Shown here one piece after another: positions 8,580-16,456 of a stretch of 64,000 nt of DNA. Origin of the DNA: Thermopolyspora sp040678635 (GTDB lineage: Bacteria > Actinomycetota > Actinomycetes > Streptosporangiales > Streptosporangiaceae). The notes under the pieces were generated by a model, which worked only from the letters and a program-made list of their open reading frames with translations, did not search any database and was not told the DNA's origin. A program made the position numbers and the translations under genes. The stretch covers positions 1-64,000 of the forward strand of contig NZ_JBFATZ010000013.1 in NCBI RefSeq assembly GCF_040678635.1, given 5' to 3'. The first letter of the stretch is position 1, and the number at the start of each line of letters is the position of its first letter.

Positions 8580-9401
8580 ATGACTGCCGCCAAGCGAGAT
8601 CGGAGGCCCGACTTGGCCGAAGACCGGTTCCCGCGCTCTGGCGTCACCCAGCAGGCGGCGGACTCGGCTTCTCCCGAGGACGAGCCGACGGACAGCGGGC
8701 GTGACGCGAGCACGGTCGCGTACCTCAAGATTCGCAAGGACATCCTCGCCGGCCGCGCGGCGCCCGGCAGCTACCTGAACCAGGTCCACATCGCTCGCGA
8801 GCTCGCGATCAGCCGCGGCCCGCTGCGTGAGGCGCTGCGCCGGCTCGAGAACGAGGGCCTCGTGATCTCGGAGAAGAACCGCCGCAGCCGCGTGGCGGAG
8901 CTGTCCGCGTCCGACGCCGAGCAGCTCTACGCGCTGCGGTGCGTGAACGAGAGGCTCGCGATCGAGCTCAGCGTTCCGCTGCTGACCGAGGACGACCTGC
9001 GGGAGATGGCGGAGGCGTTCGCGGCCATGCAGGCCTCCGACAAGACGGACGAAGACGCCTGGGAAGCGGCGCACGAACGGTTCCACGAACTCGCCCTCGC
9101 CCGCGCGCCCGGCCGGATCTACGGGGTGGTGCACGAGCTGCGGGAACACGCCGGACGGTACATCAGGCTTCTGCACATGCGGGGCGTGGGGCACCCGATC
9201 GCGCTCCAGGAGCACGAGCAGCTGCTCACCGCGTGCCAGGAAGCCGACGCCGGGCGTGCCGCGCAGATCGTGACGAGCCATTTGGCGCGCACGGCGTTCG
9301 GGGTGCTCACCATCGTCGATCCGCTCTACGAACCGGCTGCGCTGAGACAGCTCATGCGCCGGGTGCTGGGCGGCCCGATGGCCTCCGCCTCGGCGAGCTG
9401 A
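8580..9401 (+). CDS. GntR family (FadR/FCD-type) transcriptional regulator
   Basis: A 273-residue regulator, the most likely reader of the AAGTGTCAACACTT sites. An unusual hydrophilic N-terminal extension of about 40 residues is followed by the winged helix (YLKIRKDILAGRAAPGSYLNQVHIARELAISRGPLREALRRLENEGLV, stated here in parts as residues 50-100) and an all-helical FCD domain with metal-ligand histidines (HERFHELAL near 165, GHPIALQEHEQLL near 205). FCD domains sense small organic acids, often pathway intermediates. It sits in the middle of the island, divergent from the FAH operon across the perfect operator copy. The half-site pattern TGT-NN-ACA fits GntR sites in general. Repressor action is inferred from the site overlapping a -35 box at 1374. 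Confidence 0.88.
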   Translation: MTAAKRDRRPDLAEDRFPRSGVTQQAADSASPEDEPTDSGRDASTVAYLKIRKDILAGRAAPGSYLNQVHIARELAISRGPLREALRRLENEGLVISEKNRRSRVAELSASDAEQLYALRCVNERLAIELSVPLLTEDDLREMAEAFAAMQASDKTDEDAWEAAHERFHELALARAPGRIYGVVHELREHAGRYIRLLHMRGVGHPIALQEHEQLLTACQEADAGRAAQIVTSHLARTAFGVLTIVDPLYEPAALRQLMRRVLGGPMASASAS

Positions 9402-9421
9402 CCCCGGTTAGCTGACGCCGG

Positions 9422-9440
9422 TGATCTGACGCTCAGATCA
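9422..9440. terminator. short hairpin between convergent genes
   Basis: TGATCTGA-cgc-TCAGATCA, an 8-bp stem with a 3-nt loop, overlapping the stop codon of SDR2 and lying 20 bp past the GntR stop. No U-tract. Confidence 0.5.
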
Positions 9441-10221
9441 GCGCCGACGTGGCGCCGCCGTCGACGACGATGGTGGCGCCGCTGATGAACGACGCGTCGT
9501 CGGCGGAGAGCATGAGTACGGCCGCGGCGACCTCTTCCGGCGTGCCCATTCGCCGCATTCCCGCCATGTGGGTGCGGACCCACTCGTCGCGCATCTCGGC
9601 GAACCGTGCCTCGTCGTTCACGGCATCGAAAGCCTTGCGGACCATGGGGGTGTCGATGGTGCCCGGGTTGACCACGTTGACTCGGATGCCCCTCGTCCCG
9701 TAGTCGAGGGTCGCCGCACGGGCCAGGCCGTTCAGCGCGAGCTTGCTGGCCGAGTACGCGGCCGTCCTGGGTCGTGACCCGTGCTGGATGATCGACCCGG
9801 TCAGCACGATCGACCCGCCACGGTCGAGCAGATGGGGAATCTGGTACTTCATGCTGAGGAACACGCCACGGGTGTTGACGGCGAAGATGTGGTCCCAGTC
9901 CTCGACGGGCATCTCGTGAATGGTGGCGTAGCCATTGGCTCCGGCGTTGTTGTGGGTGATGTGCAGTTCGCCGAGGTAATCGACGGCCTGCTCGGTGGCG
10001 GTGCGTACCGACTCCGCGTCGCGCACGTCGACCGGGAAGAAGGCGGCCGATCCGCCGGCTGCGCGAATGATGGCGACGGTCTCCTCGCCGCCTGCCGGGT
10101 CGATGTCCAGACAGGCGACACGCGCCCCTTCACGCGCGAACGCCACGGCGCTGGCCCGCCCGATTCCCGACGCGGACCCGGACACGATGACGGCCTTGTT
10201 CTGAAATCGGTCAGCACTCAT
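9433..10221 (-). CDS. short-chain dehydrogenase/reductase (SDR2)
   Basis: A 262-residue classical SDR. Seen: cofactor motif SGSASGIGRA (TGxxxGIG type) near residue 13, DIDPAG after the second strand (acidic, so NAD(H) preferred), NNAGANGY near 90, the active-site Ser in LTGSIIQHGS, Tyr-x3-Lys as YSASKLA near 155, and PGTIDTPM. The ATG at 10221 is a separate start. Because of the upstream frameshift, the reading frame is continuous with SDR1 and would be miscalled as a 552-residue double protein. It probably oxidises an alcohol intermediate of the island's pathway. Second gene of a two-gene operon, 37 nt after the true end of SDR1. Confidence 0.88.
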   Translation of the reverse strand: MSADRFQNKAVIVSGSASGIGRASAVAFAREGARVACLDIDPAGGEETVAIIRAAGGSAAFFPVDVRDAESVRTATEQAVDYLGELHITHNNAGANGYATIHEMPVEDWDHIFAVNTRGVFLSMKYQIPHLLDRGGSIVLTGSIIQHGSRPRTAAYSASKLALNGLARAATLDYGTRGIRVNVVNPGTIDTPMVRKAFDAVNDEARFAEMRDEWVRTHMAGMRRMGTPEEVAAAVLMLSADDASFISGATIVVDGGATSALI

Positions 10222-10258
10222 GAACGGCTCCCTGCTTGTCGGCTTTCTGTGGAGCTGG

Positions 10259-11091
10259 TCACCATTTGAGGGACAGCCCGCCATCGACGACGAGGTCGAT
10301 TCCGGTGACGTACCTGGATTCATCGCTGGCGAGGTACACCGCGGCCCAGGCCACGTCCCAGCCCTCACCCCCGATTCCCATCGGCACGAGCGCGGCGCGT
10401 TTGGCCCACATGTCCTCCACGTTCGCGCTGTCCACACCGGAGAACCCGCGTCCCGCTCGACCATCGGGGTCTGCATTGCGCCGGGCGAGATGGCGTTGAT
10501 CCGCACCCGCTCGCGCGCGTACTCGACGGCGGAGGTGCGGGTGAGGTGCAGCAAGGCGGCCTTCGACGCGTAGTACGCGGCGTAGGACACGCCGAGCCAG
10601 CGGGTCCCGGCGACCGAGGCGATGTTGATGATCGACCCGCCGCCGCGGGAGGCCATGTGCGGAATGGTGTGCTTCATGGCCAGCAGCGCCGCTTTGAGGT
10701 TGACGTCCATTACGCGGTCCCAGGTCGACAGCTCGATGTCGACGACTCCGCCGACTTCCGCGATCCCGACGTTGTTGTCGAGGATGTCGATCTGCCCCCA
10801 CTGCTCCAGACAGGCGGCCACCATGTCGCGTGACTGGCGCTCGTCGGTCGCGTCGGCGGCGTACGCGTGGGCACGTCCGCCCTCATCGGTGATGATTTTG
10901 GCCGTCTCCTCCGCCGCCGCCGCATCGCGATCGACGCAGAACACGGCGGCGCCCTCGCGGGCGAACGTCACCGCGGTCGCCTTGCCGTTCCCCCACCCCG
11001 GGCCGACCGAGCCCGCTCCTACGACGAGCGCGATCTTGCCCGCCAGACGGCCGGCCACCTGACGGTCGTGTTCGGACGACGTTCGGGTCAT
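10259..11091 (-). pseudogene. short-chain dehydrogenase/reductase (SDR1), frameshifted
   Basis: SDR homologous over its full length but in two frames. The first frame gives GAGSVGPGWGNGKA (cofactor loop), NNVGIAEVG, a Ser in INIASVAGTRW, YYASKAA and ISPGAMQTPMVERDAG. The protein then continues only in the next frame as GFSGVDSANVEDMWAK through to YVTGIDLVVDGGLSLKW and a stop at 10259. Adding one G to the GGG run at 10445-10447 (minus-strand sense) restores a 277-residue SDR. This is either a real frameshift or a homopolymer error. The GSVGPGWGNGKA loop is slightly longer than usual. The start ATG at 11091 has a weak site. Operator copies lie 73 and 148 bp upstream. Its partner and likely co-pathway enzyme is SDR2. 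Confidence 0.8.
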
Positions 11092-11163
11092 GGAAGCACC
11101 TGCTCTCTGTGGCCTCTCTGCGGCTTGGCCTGGCTGCTGTCACAGCCTGAAACCAACCAGGAG

Positions 11164-11177
11164 AAATGTCAACACTT
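11164..11177. promoter_or_regulatory. operator copy upstream of SDR1
   Basis: AAATGTCAACACTT, 13 of 14 matches, 73 bp upstream of the SDR1 start and in the divergent gap with the SnoaL-like gene. Confidence 0.7.
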
Positions 11178-11238
11178 TGTGACGGCGAAGTTGCCCGCTC
11201 GGTGCAGAGTTCGCACATCATGCCAGTACACTGCGATT

Positions 11239-11252
11239 AAGTGTCAACACAA
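11239..11252. promoter_or_regulatory. operator copy upstream of the SnoaL-like gene
   Basis: AAGTGTCAACACAA, 12 of 14 matches, ending 9 bp before the ATG at 11262 and directly before AAGGGG (ribosome site). A TACACT at 11227-11232 could be the -10, which would place the operator over the start of transcription. Confidence 0.7.
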
Positions 11253-11261
11253 GGGGCGGCC

Positions 11262-11801
11262 ATGACTTCACACTTCCCGACCTTCCTCGACGAACTCGAA
11301 GCGAGGACCCGGATCCACGACACCTTGCTGCGCTTCTGCAGGGGCATCGACCGGAAGGACTGGGAGCTGCTGCTGTCCTCGTTCCACGAGGACGCCGTGG
11401 ACGATCACGGCTGGGTGTCCGGCAACCCGCGGCGCGACCTGGTGCCGGGACTTCAGGCTCGGCACGAAACCGTCGAGCACTCCGCGCACGTGCTGACCAA
11501 CGTCGCCTGCACCTTCCTCTCGCCGACGGAGGCCAGGGTCGAGTCCTACGTGACCGTCGCCCAGCGCGAGCGCCCCGACTCGGCGGGACAGGTGCGGCGG
11601 ACGCAGGCCCTGGTGCGTTACATCGACCTGTTCCAGCGCCGCGACGACGGCGACTGGCTGATCGCGGACCGGACGCTCGTGTACGGGGACATGATCGTCA
11701 CCTCCTCGACCGACCGGTTCGATCCGCCGGCCACCTTCACCGTGCAACGCCGCGACGGCAACGATCCGCTGGAGCAGGCGGAAGCGGCGCGGCCTCGCTA
11801 G
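11262..11801 (+). CDS. SnoaL-like (NTF2-fold) protein
   Basis: A 179-residue nuclear-transport-factor-2-fold protein of the SnoaL_4 kind, found as small hydratases, cyclases, isomerases or subunits of ring-hydroxylating systems. Seen: an N-terminal helix pair (ARTRIHDTLLRFCRGIDRKDWELLLSSF, residues about 13-40) with the Arg-Asp dyad typical of the family, HEDAVDDHG, and alternating strands ending with WLIADRTLVYGDMIV. The ATG at 11262 is preferred over the in-frame ATG at 11241, since AAGGGG lies 6 nt upstream and the latter start is inside the operator. It belongs to the island by its operator. The exact reaction is not readable. Confidence 0.8.
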   Translation: MTSHFPTFLDELEARTRIHDTLLRFCRGIDRKDWELLLSSFHEDAVDDHGWVSGNPRRDLVPGLQARHETVEHSAHVLTNVACTFLSPTEARVESYVTVAQRERPDSAGQVRRTQALVRYIDLFQRRDDGDWLIADRTLVYGDMIVTSSTDRFDPPATFTVQRRDGNDPLEQAEAARPR

Positions 11802-11812
11802 TGTCAACAGTT
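11799..11812. promoter_or_regulatory. operator copy upstream of the alpha/beta hydrolase
   Basis: TAGTGTCAACAGTT, 12 of 14 matches. It overlaps the SnoaL stop codon and lies 47 bp before the TTGACA of the next promoter. Confidence 0.6.
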
Positions 11813-11858
11813 ATTTAGGATCAGAACGGCATCTGCCGACAGAAGGTCCGGCGAAGCA

Positions 11859-11886
11859 TTGACAGCGCGCAAACCAGACATATAGC
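11859..11886 (+). promoter_or_regulatory. promoter of the alpha/beta hydrolase gene
   Basis: Perfect -35 TTGACA (11859-11864) and TATAGC (11881-11886) with 16-bp spacing, giving a leader of about 55 nt with GAAAGG before the ATG at 11949. It looks like a sigma-70-type promoter. Confidence 0.7.
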
Positions 11887-11948
11887 TTCGCCTCTGCCGC
11901 CGGCGCCGCACATCGGGCCCGGCGCGCCCCCTCGCGAAAGGTCTCCAA

Positions 11949-12767
11949 ATGCGATTCCTCGCTGCTCACGGCGGCTGCCACGGAGCATGGGCCTGGGACT
12001 TCGTCAAGCCCGAATTGGCAAAACTGGGCCATGAGCTCGTGGCGGTAGAGCTCCCTGGTCACGGCACCCGGCGCGACGAAGTGGCGACACTTGATGGTTA
12101 CCGCGACGCCGTCCTAGAGCTTCTGCAGCCGGGCGACGTGCTCGTCGGGCATTCGTCCGGGAGCGTGGTCGCCACCATCGCCGCGAACGAGCGGCCCGAC
12201 CTCGTCGCGCACATCTGCTTCGTGGCCGGCATTCTCCCGGTCGAGGGAATGCCCCTCCCCTACGAAACAACCTCGACGACCCTCGGGGGCAGCTCGGACT
12301 CGCCCGTTGACGACGAATCGCCGCTGGACACCTACATCAAGATGACCGAAGGCAACGAGGCGTTCTACTTCGAGCGCCAGGGCGCGGTCATGGCCTTCTA
12401 CAACGACTGCTCCGACGAGCTCATCGACTGGGCCTACTCCAAGCTCGTCCCGGAACCGTTCGCTCCCTTGACCGTTCCGGTCTTCGTCCCGAACTTCTGG
12501 AAGCAGGCCGACCTCTCTCGTAGCTTCATCATGGGCTCACGGGACACAACCTGCTTCCCGGCGCTCGCGCGCCTGCAGGCCAAGCGTCTGGGCGTCGTCC
12601 CGCTGGAAATCGACACAGGGCACTCGCCGTGGCTGAGCAGGCCGACCGAGTTCGCCGCCCTGCTGGTCGAGGCGACGAAGACCAAGCCGGTCGGACCGCT
12701 CATCCCCACCTCCCTCCATGTCACGCAGGAGGTCACGCAGGAAGCTACGCAGGAACACGCGGGCTGA
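11949..12767 (+). CDS. alpha/beta-fold hydrolase
   Basis: A 272-residue esterase/hydrolase of the alpha/beta fold. Seen: oxyanion region AAHGGCHGAWAWD at the N-terminus, LPGHGTRRD near residue 38, the nucleophile elbow VGHSSGS (Ser near residue 69), GSRDTTCF (likely acid) near 200 and DTGHSPWLSRP (catalytic His) near 222. The family resembles plant-type methylesterase/hydroxynitrile-lyase relatives common in bacteria. The C-terminus ends in repeats of TQE from 12-bp DNA repeats at 12720-12755. Its last 23 bp overlap the 3' end of the convergent MFS gene. Last gene of the island; it could open a lactone or ester intermediate (inference). Confidence 0.85.
   Translation: MRFLAAHGGCHGAWAWDFVKPELAKLGHELVAVELPGHGTRRDEVATLDGYRDAVLELLQPGDVLVGHSSGSVVATIAANERPDLVAHICFVAGILPVEGMPLPYETTSTTLGGSSDSPVDDESPLDTYIKMTEGNEAFYFERQGAVMAFYNDCSDELIDWAYSKLVPEPFAPLTVPVFVPNFWKQADLSRSFIMGSRDTTCFPALARLQAKRLGVVPLEIDTGHSPWLSRPTEFAALLVEATKTKPVGPLIPTSLHVTQEVTQEATQEHAG
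12720..12755. repeat. three 12-bp tandem repeats at the hydrolase 3' end
   Basis: GTCACGCAGGAG, GTCACGCAGGAA, GCTACGCAGGAA in tandem; encodes the VTQE/ATQE tail. Confidence 0.85.
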
Positions 12768-14167
12768 CGGAGTGCAAATCACGCGCCCGGATGAGCACGA
12801 GTGAGATCACCACGGCGGCGAGGGCGCCGGCGGCGGCGATCAGGCAGGTGGTGGTGAGCGCTTCGGTGAAGACGGTTTCGGCTGTCGCGCGGAGTTGAGT
12901 GGGGACCAGGTCGAAGCGGCCGCCCGCGACGGCCGCCGCCACCGGGTCGGGGAGTTCGGCGTCGATGCGGGCGGTGAAGACCGCGCCGAAGACGGCGACG
13001 CCGGTGGCGGTGCCGAGGGGCAGGAACGTGTTCGACAGGCCGGACGCCATGCCCGCCCGTTCCTTGGGCACGACGTCGAGCGTCACGCCGAGGAGTGGAG
13101 GGAAGGCGAGCGCGCCGCCGACGCCGAGGAGCACGAAGCCGGGCAGCGCCACGGTCCAGGCGCTGTCGGGGCCGATCCTGAACAGCGCCAGGAAGGCGGC
13201 CGTGATCAGCAGGAAGCCCGCCGCCATCAGGCGGGAGGCCGGGATGCGTTGTCCCAGTCGTCCGGCGAGCGGGGCGACGATCAGGATCGGCAGCGTCAGC
13301 GCCAGCAGGCGCACGCCGGTCTCCAGCGGCGTGTGGCCGAGCATGCCCTGCAGCCAGAGGATCAGGTACGGCAGGATGCCGAAGCTGGTGATCCGCGCCA
13401 TGAAGGTCAGCAGTACGGCCCCGCTGAACGACGGGATGCCGAACAGTCGCACGTCCAGCACGGCGTGGGGGATGCGGCGCTCGACGAGAACGAAGACGCC
13501 CAGCAGGACGACCCCGGCCACCAGCGTGGCGAGCACCCACGGCGAGCCCCAGCCGTCGTCCGGGCCGGCGATCAGCGCGTAGTTGAGCGTGAACAGCATG
13601 ACGGTGGCGAGCAGCGCGCCCGTCACGTCGATCCGGCCCGCGGGGGCCTCGCGGGCGGGCTCGCGCAGCCCCAGCAGCGTTCCGGCGATCAGGAGGACGC
13701 CGATGGGGATGTTGATGTAGAAGATCCAACGCCAGCCGAGGCCGTCGACGAGCGCGCCGCCGACGAGCGGGCCGAGACCGGCGGCGGCTCCGCCGACGGC
13801 GGAGAAGGCGCCGATCGCGCCCTTGCGGGCGGGTCCCGGCGGGTACGCGCCCGCGATCAAGGCCATCGAGGTGCCCATGACCAGCGCGCCGCCGGCGCCC
13901 TGAAGCACGCGGAAGACGGCGAGCGAGGCGGGGTTCCAGGCGAATCCGCAGGCGGCCGAGGCGGCGGTGAACAGCGCCACCCCGGCCAGGAAGATGGACC
14001 GCCGTCCGACGCGGTCGGAGATGGATCCGGCGGTGAGCAGCAGCGCCGCGAAGGCGAGGGTGTAGCCGTTGATGACCCACTGGAGCCCGTCGAGCCCGGC
14101 TCCCAGTTCCGTGGCCATCTTGGGCAGGGCCACGTTGACGATCGTGATGTCCAGGGTGAGCAGGACC
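12745..14167 (-). pseudogene. MFS drug-exporter (DHA2-like), 5'-truncated
   Basis: About 470 residues of a 14-TM proton-coupled multidrug exporter. Seen: the end of TM1 (LDITIVNVALPKMATELG), GSISDRVGRRS after TM2, FRVLQGAGGALVMG, the antiporter motif C-like GPLVGGALVDGLGWRWIFYINIP, and a long C-terminal half ending near VISLVLIRARD. The first part of TM1 and any start codon are missing: upstream of AVLLTLDITIV the sequence switches to the neighbouring TetR gene in another frame. A single deletion joining the two genes explains this best. Without a start the protein would probably not be made in full. The 3' end overlaps the convergent alpha/beta hydrolase by 23 bp. Confidence 0.75.
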
Positions 14168-14660
14168 GCCGGTCGAGGGCCGCGCCGGGCAGGTAGGACA
14201 GGTGGCCGAGGACGAACCACCACAGGGTCGCGTACACCTCGATGCCGTATTCGTCGGTGTGGCCGAGTTCGGCGAAGCGGTCGAGCACCCAGGTGAACAG
14301 CGCCCCGGCGCGCGGGGCGAACAGCTCGCCTTGGCGCAGGATCTCCACGACCCACGCGTGCTGCGACAGGTAGGCGTCGAGCATGATGAAGGCCTCGGTG
14401 ACGCGCTCCTGGGGGGTGCCCTCCTCGCCGGGCAGCGGCGGCAGCCCGGCGGCGACGTCGTCGAGCAGGGCGAGGATCAGCTCACGCTTGTCCTTGACGT
14501 GCCGGTACAGGGCCATCGGGGCGGCCCCGAGCTCCGCCGCGACGCGCCGGATCGTCAAACCGGCGACGCCTTCGGTCTCGGCCACGCGACGCCCGGCCGC
14601 CACGACCTTGCTCCGGGTCAGGAACTGCCGGCGTCCCCCGGACTGCGCTTGCGTGGCCAT
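14168..14660 (-). pseudogene. TetR family regulator, 3'-truncated
   Basis: N-terminal TetR helix-turn-helix (LTRSKVVAAGRRVAETEGVAG, then LTIRRVAAELGAAPMALYRHVKDKRELI, residues about 14-65, given in parts) and most of the ligand domain up to GHLSYLPGAALDRR near residue 164. From there the frame runs on into out-of-frame MFS sequence until a stop at 13857, giving a nonsense tail of about 100 residues. Start ATG at 14660 has a G-rich site 6 nt upstream. The family normally represses a neighbouring exporter, so this was probably the regulator of the adjacent MFS gene before a deletion removed its C-terminus together with the exporter's start. Confidence 0.75.
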
Positions 14661-14748
14661 GCCCCCAACCATAGGCCCACCGTCGTACGGCCCGGATCCG
14701 TCGGTCGCGATCGGTGGCCGCCGTCCCGGGCTTCGGCGGCGGCGCCGA

Positions 14749-14791
14749 GGCGCTTCCGGCGGCCCGGGTCATGCGGGCCACCGGAAGCGCC
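14749..14791. terminator. hairpin terminator after the GH16 gene
   Basis: Perfect 11-bp stem GGCGCTTCCGG / CCGGAAGCGCC. Its loop contains a further GGCCCG/CGGGCC pair. It lies 19 bp past the GH16 stop on the minus strand. Confidence 0.7.
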
Positions 14792-14809
14792 GTCGCCGTG
14801 CTCCGCCGA

Positions 14810-16300
14810 TCAGCCGGCCACGGTGTCCACCCAGGTGGTCGAGGAGGAGCGGTAGCCGTTCACCCGGGCGTCAACCTGGGCGGGGCTCACCACCTCGTTC
14901 TTGGTGTGGTAGAACCAGTCGACCTGCTCGACGTACGACCGCTGGGCCGAGCTGCCGAGCAGGCCGTCGTTGATGAACCACAGGTTGAAGTTCACCGACA
15001 TGGGCGTCTCGGGGTAGTAGATGCCGCCGTGCTCGGCGAAGAGCGCGCCGTCGATGTAGTAGCGGACGGTGCCGCCCGACACCTGCATGACCAGGGTGTG
15101 CCAGCCGTCGTAGCTGGTCACGGTCTCGGTGTGGGTGTTGACGGCGAGCCAGGGGTCGTTGCGGTACGTCTCCCAGGTGGTCGTGTACATGATCGGGCCC
15201 TGGGCGCCCCAGCCGCCGTTCGGCAGGTACTCGAAGTCGAGCTCGCCGTAGTCGGGGTCGAGGTCGAAGGCGAGCGGGGTGATCGTGAAGAACGTCTGCA
15301 CCACGTTGTCGCCGTCGGGTCCGGAGGCCGGGGCGTCGGAGAACTTCACCCGTGCCGCGTAGGTGCCCTCGAAGAACTTGCGCTGGTGGTACAGCTCGGC
15401 CTGCTGGGTGCCGCTCGCCGTGCCGTCGGTGACCGCGCGCAGTTGCATCGCCTTGTTGGCGCCGCTGATCGTCGGGAAGGTGACGTTGCCCTTGGGCCAG
15501 GACGCGCCGGGGACGCCGGGGCCGCCGACGTACGAGCGGACCGTCCAGTTGTGGGCGGTGATCGCCGGGTCGTTGGAGTCGGTGTAGGAGAAGTCGTCGA
15601 AGACGACGCCGTCACCGCCCGGTGTGGTCGGGGTGACCGTCGGGGTGGCGGTGGGCGTCTCGGTGGGATCGCCGCCCGTCGGCGCGGTGCCCCAGACCAG
15701 CGTCCCGTTGCGGTAGACGGTCACCTTGGTCCAGTCCCCATAGGAGGTACGGTCCGGCGCGAACGAGTAGTCGTCGCTCTGGTTGATCCTCTGCCAGTCG
15801 GCGCGGTAGAAGCGGAGCTGCAGGTCACCGGTCTGCGCCCCCGGTGCGAGGCTCCCCGAGGTGAACCCCACCTCCAGATAGCGGTCCGCGGTGGACGTAC
15901 CGGGCGAGATCGTGCCGAACGTGCCGGTGACGGTGCTGCAGGACACCACGGCCCAGGAGCAGGCGAAGCGGTACTGCTGCGTCGGCGAGTCCGCCTTGAA
16001 GTAGTAGCGGATCTTCACCTCGTTCAGCGGCACCGCGCCGGAGGAGTCGTTGAGCAGGTTGAACCAGGGCTCCACCTGGTCGGCGGTCGCCCCGGTGGCG
16101 CTGGTGCGGTACTGCAGGCGCAGCGACTGCTGGGCGCTGGCGGGCACGGCGATCGCGCCGATCGCGCCGATCACGGCCAGGACCAGGGCGCACGCCAGTA
16201 CGGCCGGCCGACCGTGGTGCGGCCCTACCCTGGGCCGTCGCCGGGGGCGGTGTGGGGGTGTGGGCAGGGAGGTGAGCCAGGGCCATCGTCGAGTGGACAT
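14810..16300 (-). CDS. secreted CBM3-GH16 glycoside hydrolase
   Basis: A 496-residue exported polysaccharidase. The order is: Arg-rich n-region and hydrophobic signal segment ending near ASA-QQ (residue about 57); a family-3 carbohydrate-binding module (LRLQYRTSATGATADQVEPW, then NEVKIRYYFKAD, DYSFAP) to about 205; a Thr/Pro linker; and a GH16 catalytic domain whose ExDxxE-type motif reads GELDFEYLPNGGW near residue 351. GH16 enzymes cleave beta-1,3/1,4-glucans or related polymers with retention, and CBM3 binds cellulose. The pairing suggests attack on mixed plant glucan. Start ATG at 16300 with GGAG 6 nt upstream. It is a single gene, 156 bp downstream of the das-type operon. Confidence 0.88.
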   Translation of the reverse strand: MSTRRWPWLTSLPTPPHRPRRRPRVGPHHGRPAVLACALVLAVIGAIGAIAVPASAQQSLRLQYRTSATGATADQVEPWFNLLNDSSGAVPLNEVKIRYYFKADSPTQQYRFACSWAVVSCSTVTGTFGTISPGTSTADRYLEVGFTSGSLAPGAQTGDLQLRFYRADWQRINQSDDYSFAPDRTSYGDWTKVTVYRNGTLVWGTAPTGGDPTETPTATPTVTPTTPGGDGVVFDDFSYTDSNDPAITAHNWTVRSYVGGPGVPGASWPKGNVTFPTISGANKAMQLRAVTDGTASGTQQAELYHQRKFFEGTYAARVKFSDAPASGPDGDNVVQTFFTITPLAFDLDPDYGELDFEYLPNGGWGAQGPIMYTTTWETYRNDPWLAVNTHTETVTSYDGWHTLVMQVSGGTVRYYIDGALFAEHGGIYYPETPMSVNFNLWFINDGLLGSSAQRSYVEQVDWFYHTKNEVVSPAQVDARVNGYRSSSTTWVDTVAG

Positions 16301-16372
16301 GACGAACTCCGTTCTCCGCGTGTCGGCACCTGGGGGGAGCCGACGAAGTGGGGGGTGGTGAAAGGCGGGTGC

Positions 16373-16390
16373 GGGGACGGGGGCGTCCCC
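16373..16390. terminator. G/C-rich hairpin downstream of the das-type operon
   Basis: GGGGACG-gggg-CGTCCCC, 7-bp stem and 4-nt loop, 67 bp past the GH20 stop. It could be a terminator or part of the GH16 leader. Confidence 0.4.
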
Positions 16391-16456
16391 GGGTGTTATG
16401 TCGTTGCCGGGCCCGGCGATTACAGGACTGGTGTCATGGGTTCGTCAGGGGTGTCA

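Noticed and set aside
9433..11091. A true two-domain SDR fusion protein
   Set aside because: The 80 residues at the join are out of frame; each SDR has its own start and C-terminus once one base is restored.
16427..16442. Second dre site (GACTGGTGTCATGGG) upstream of the GH16 gene
   Set aside because: Only the ACTGGT half matches; the other half of the palindrome is missing.
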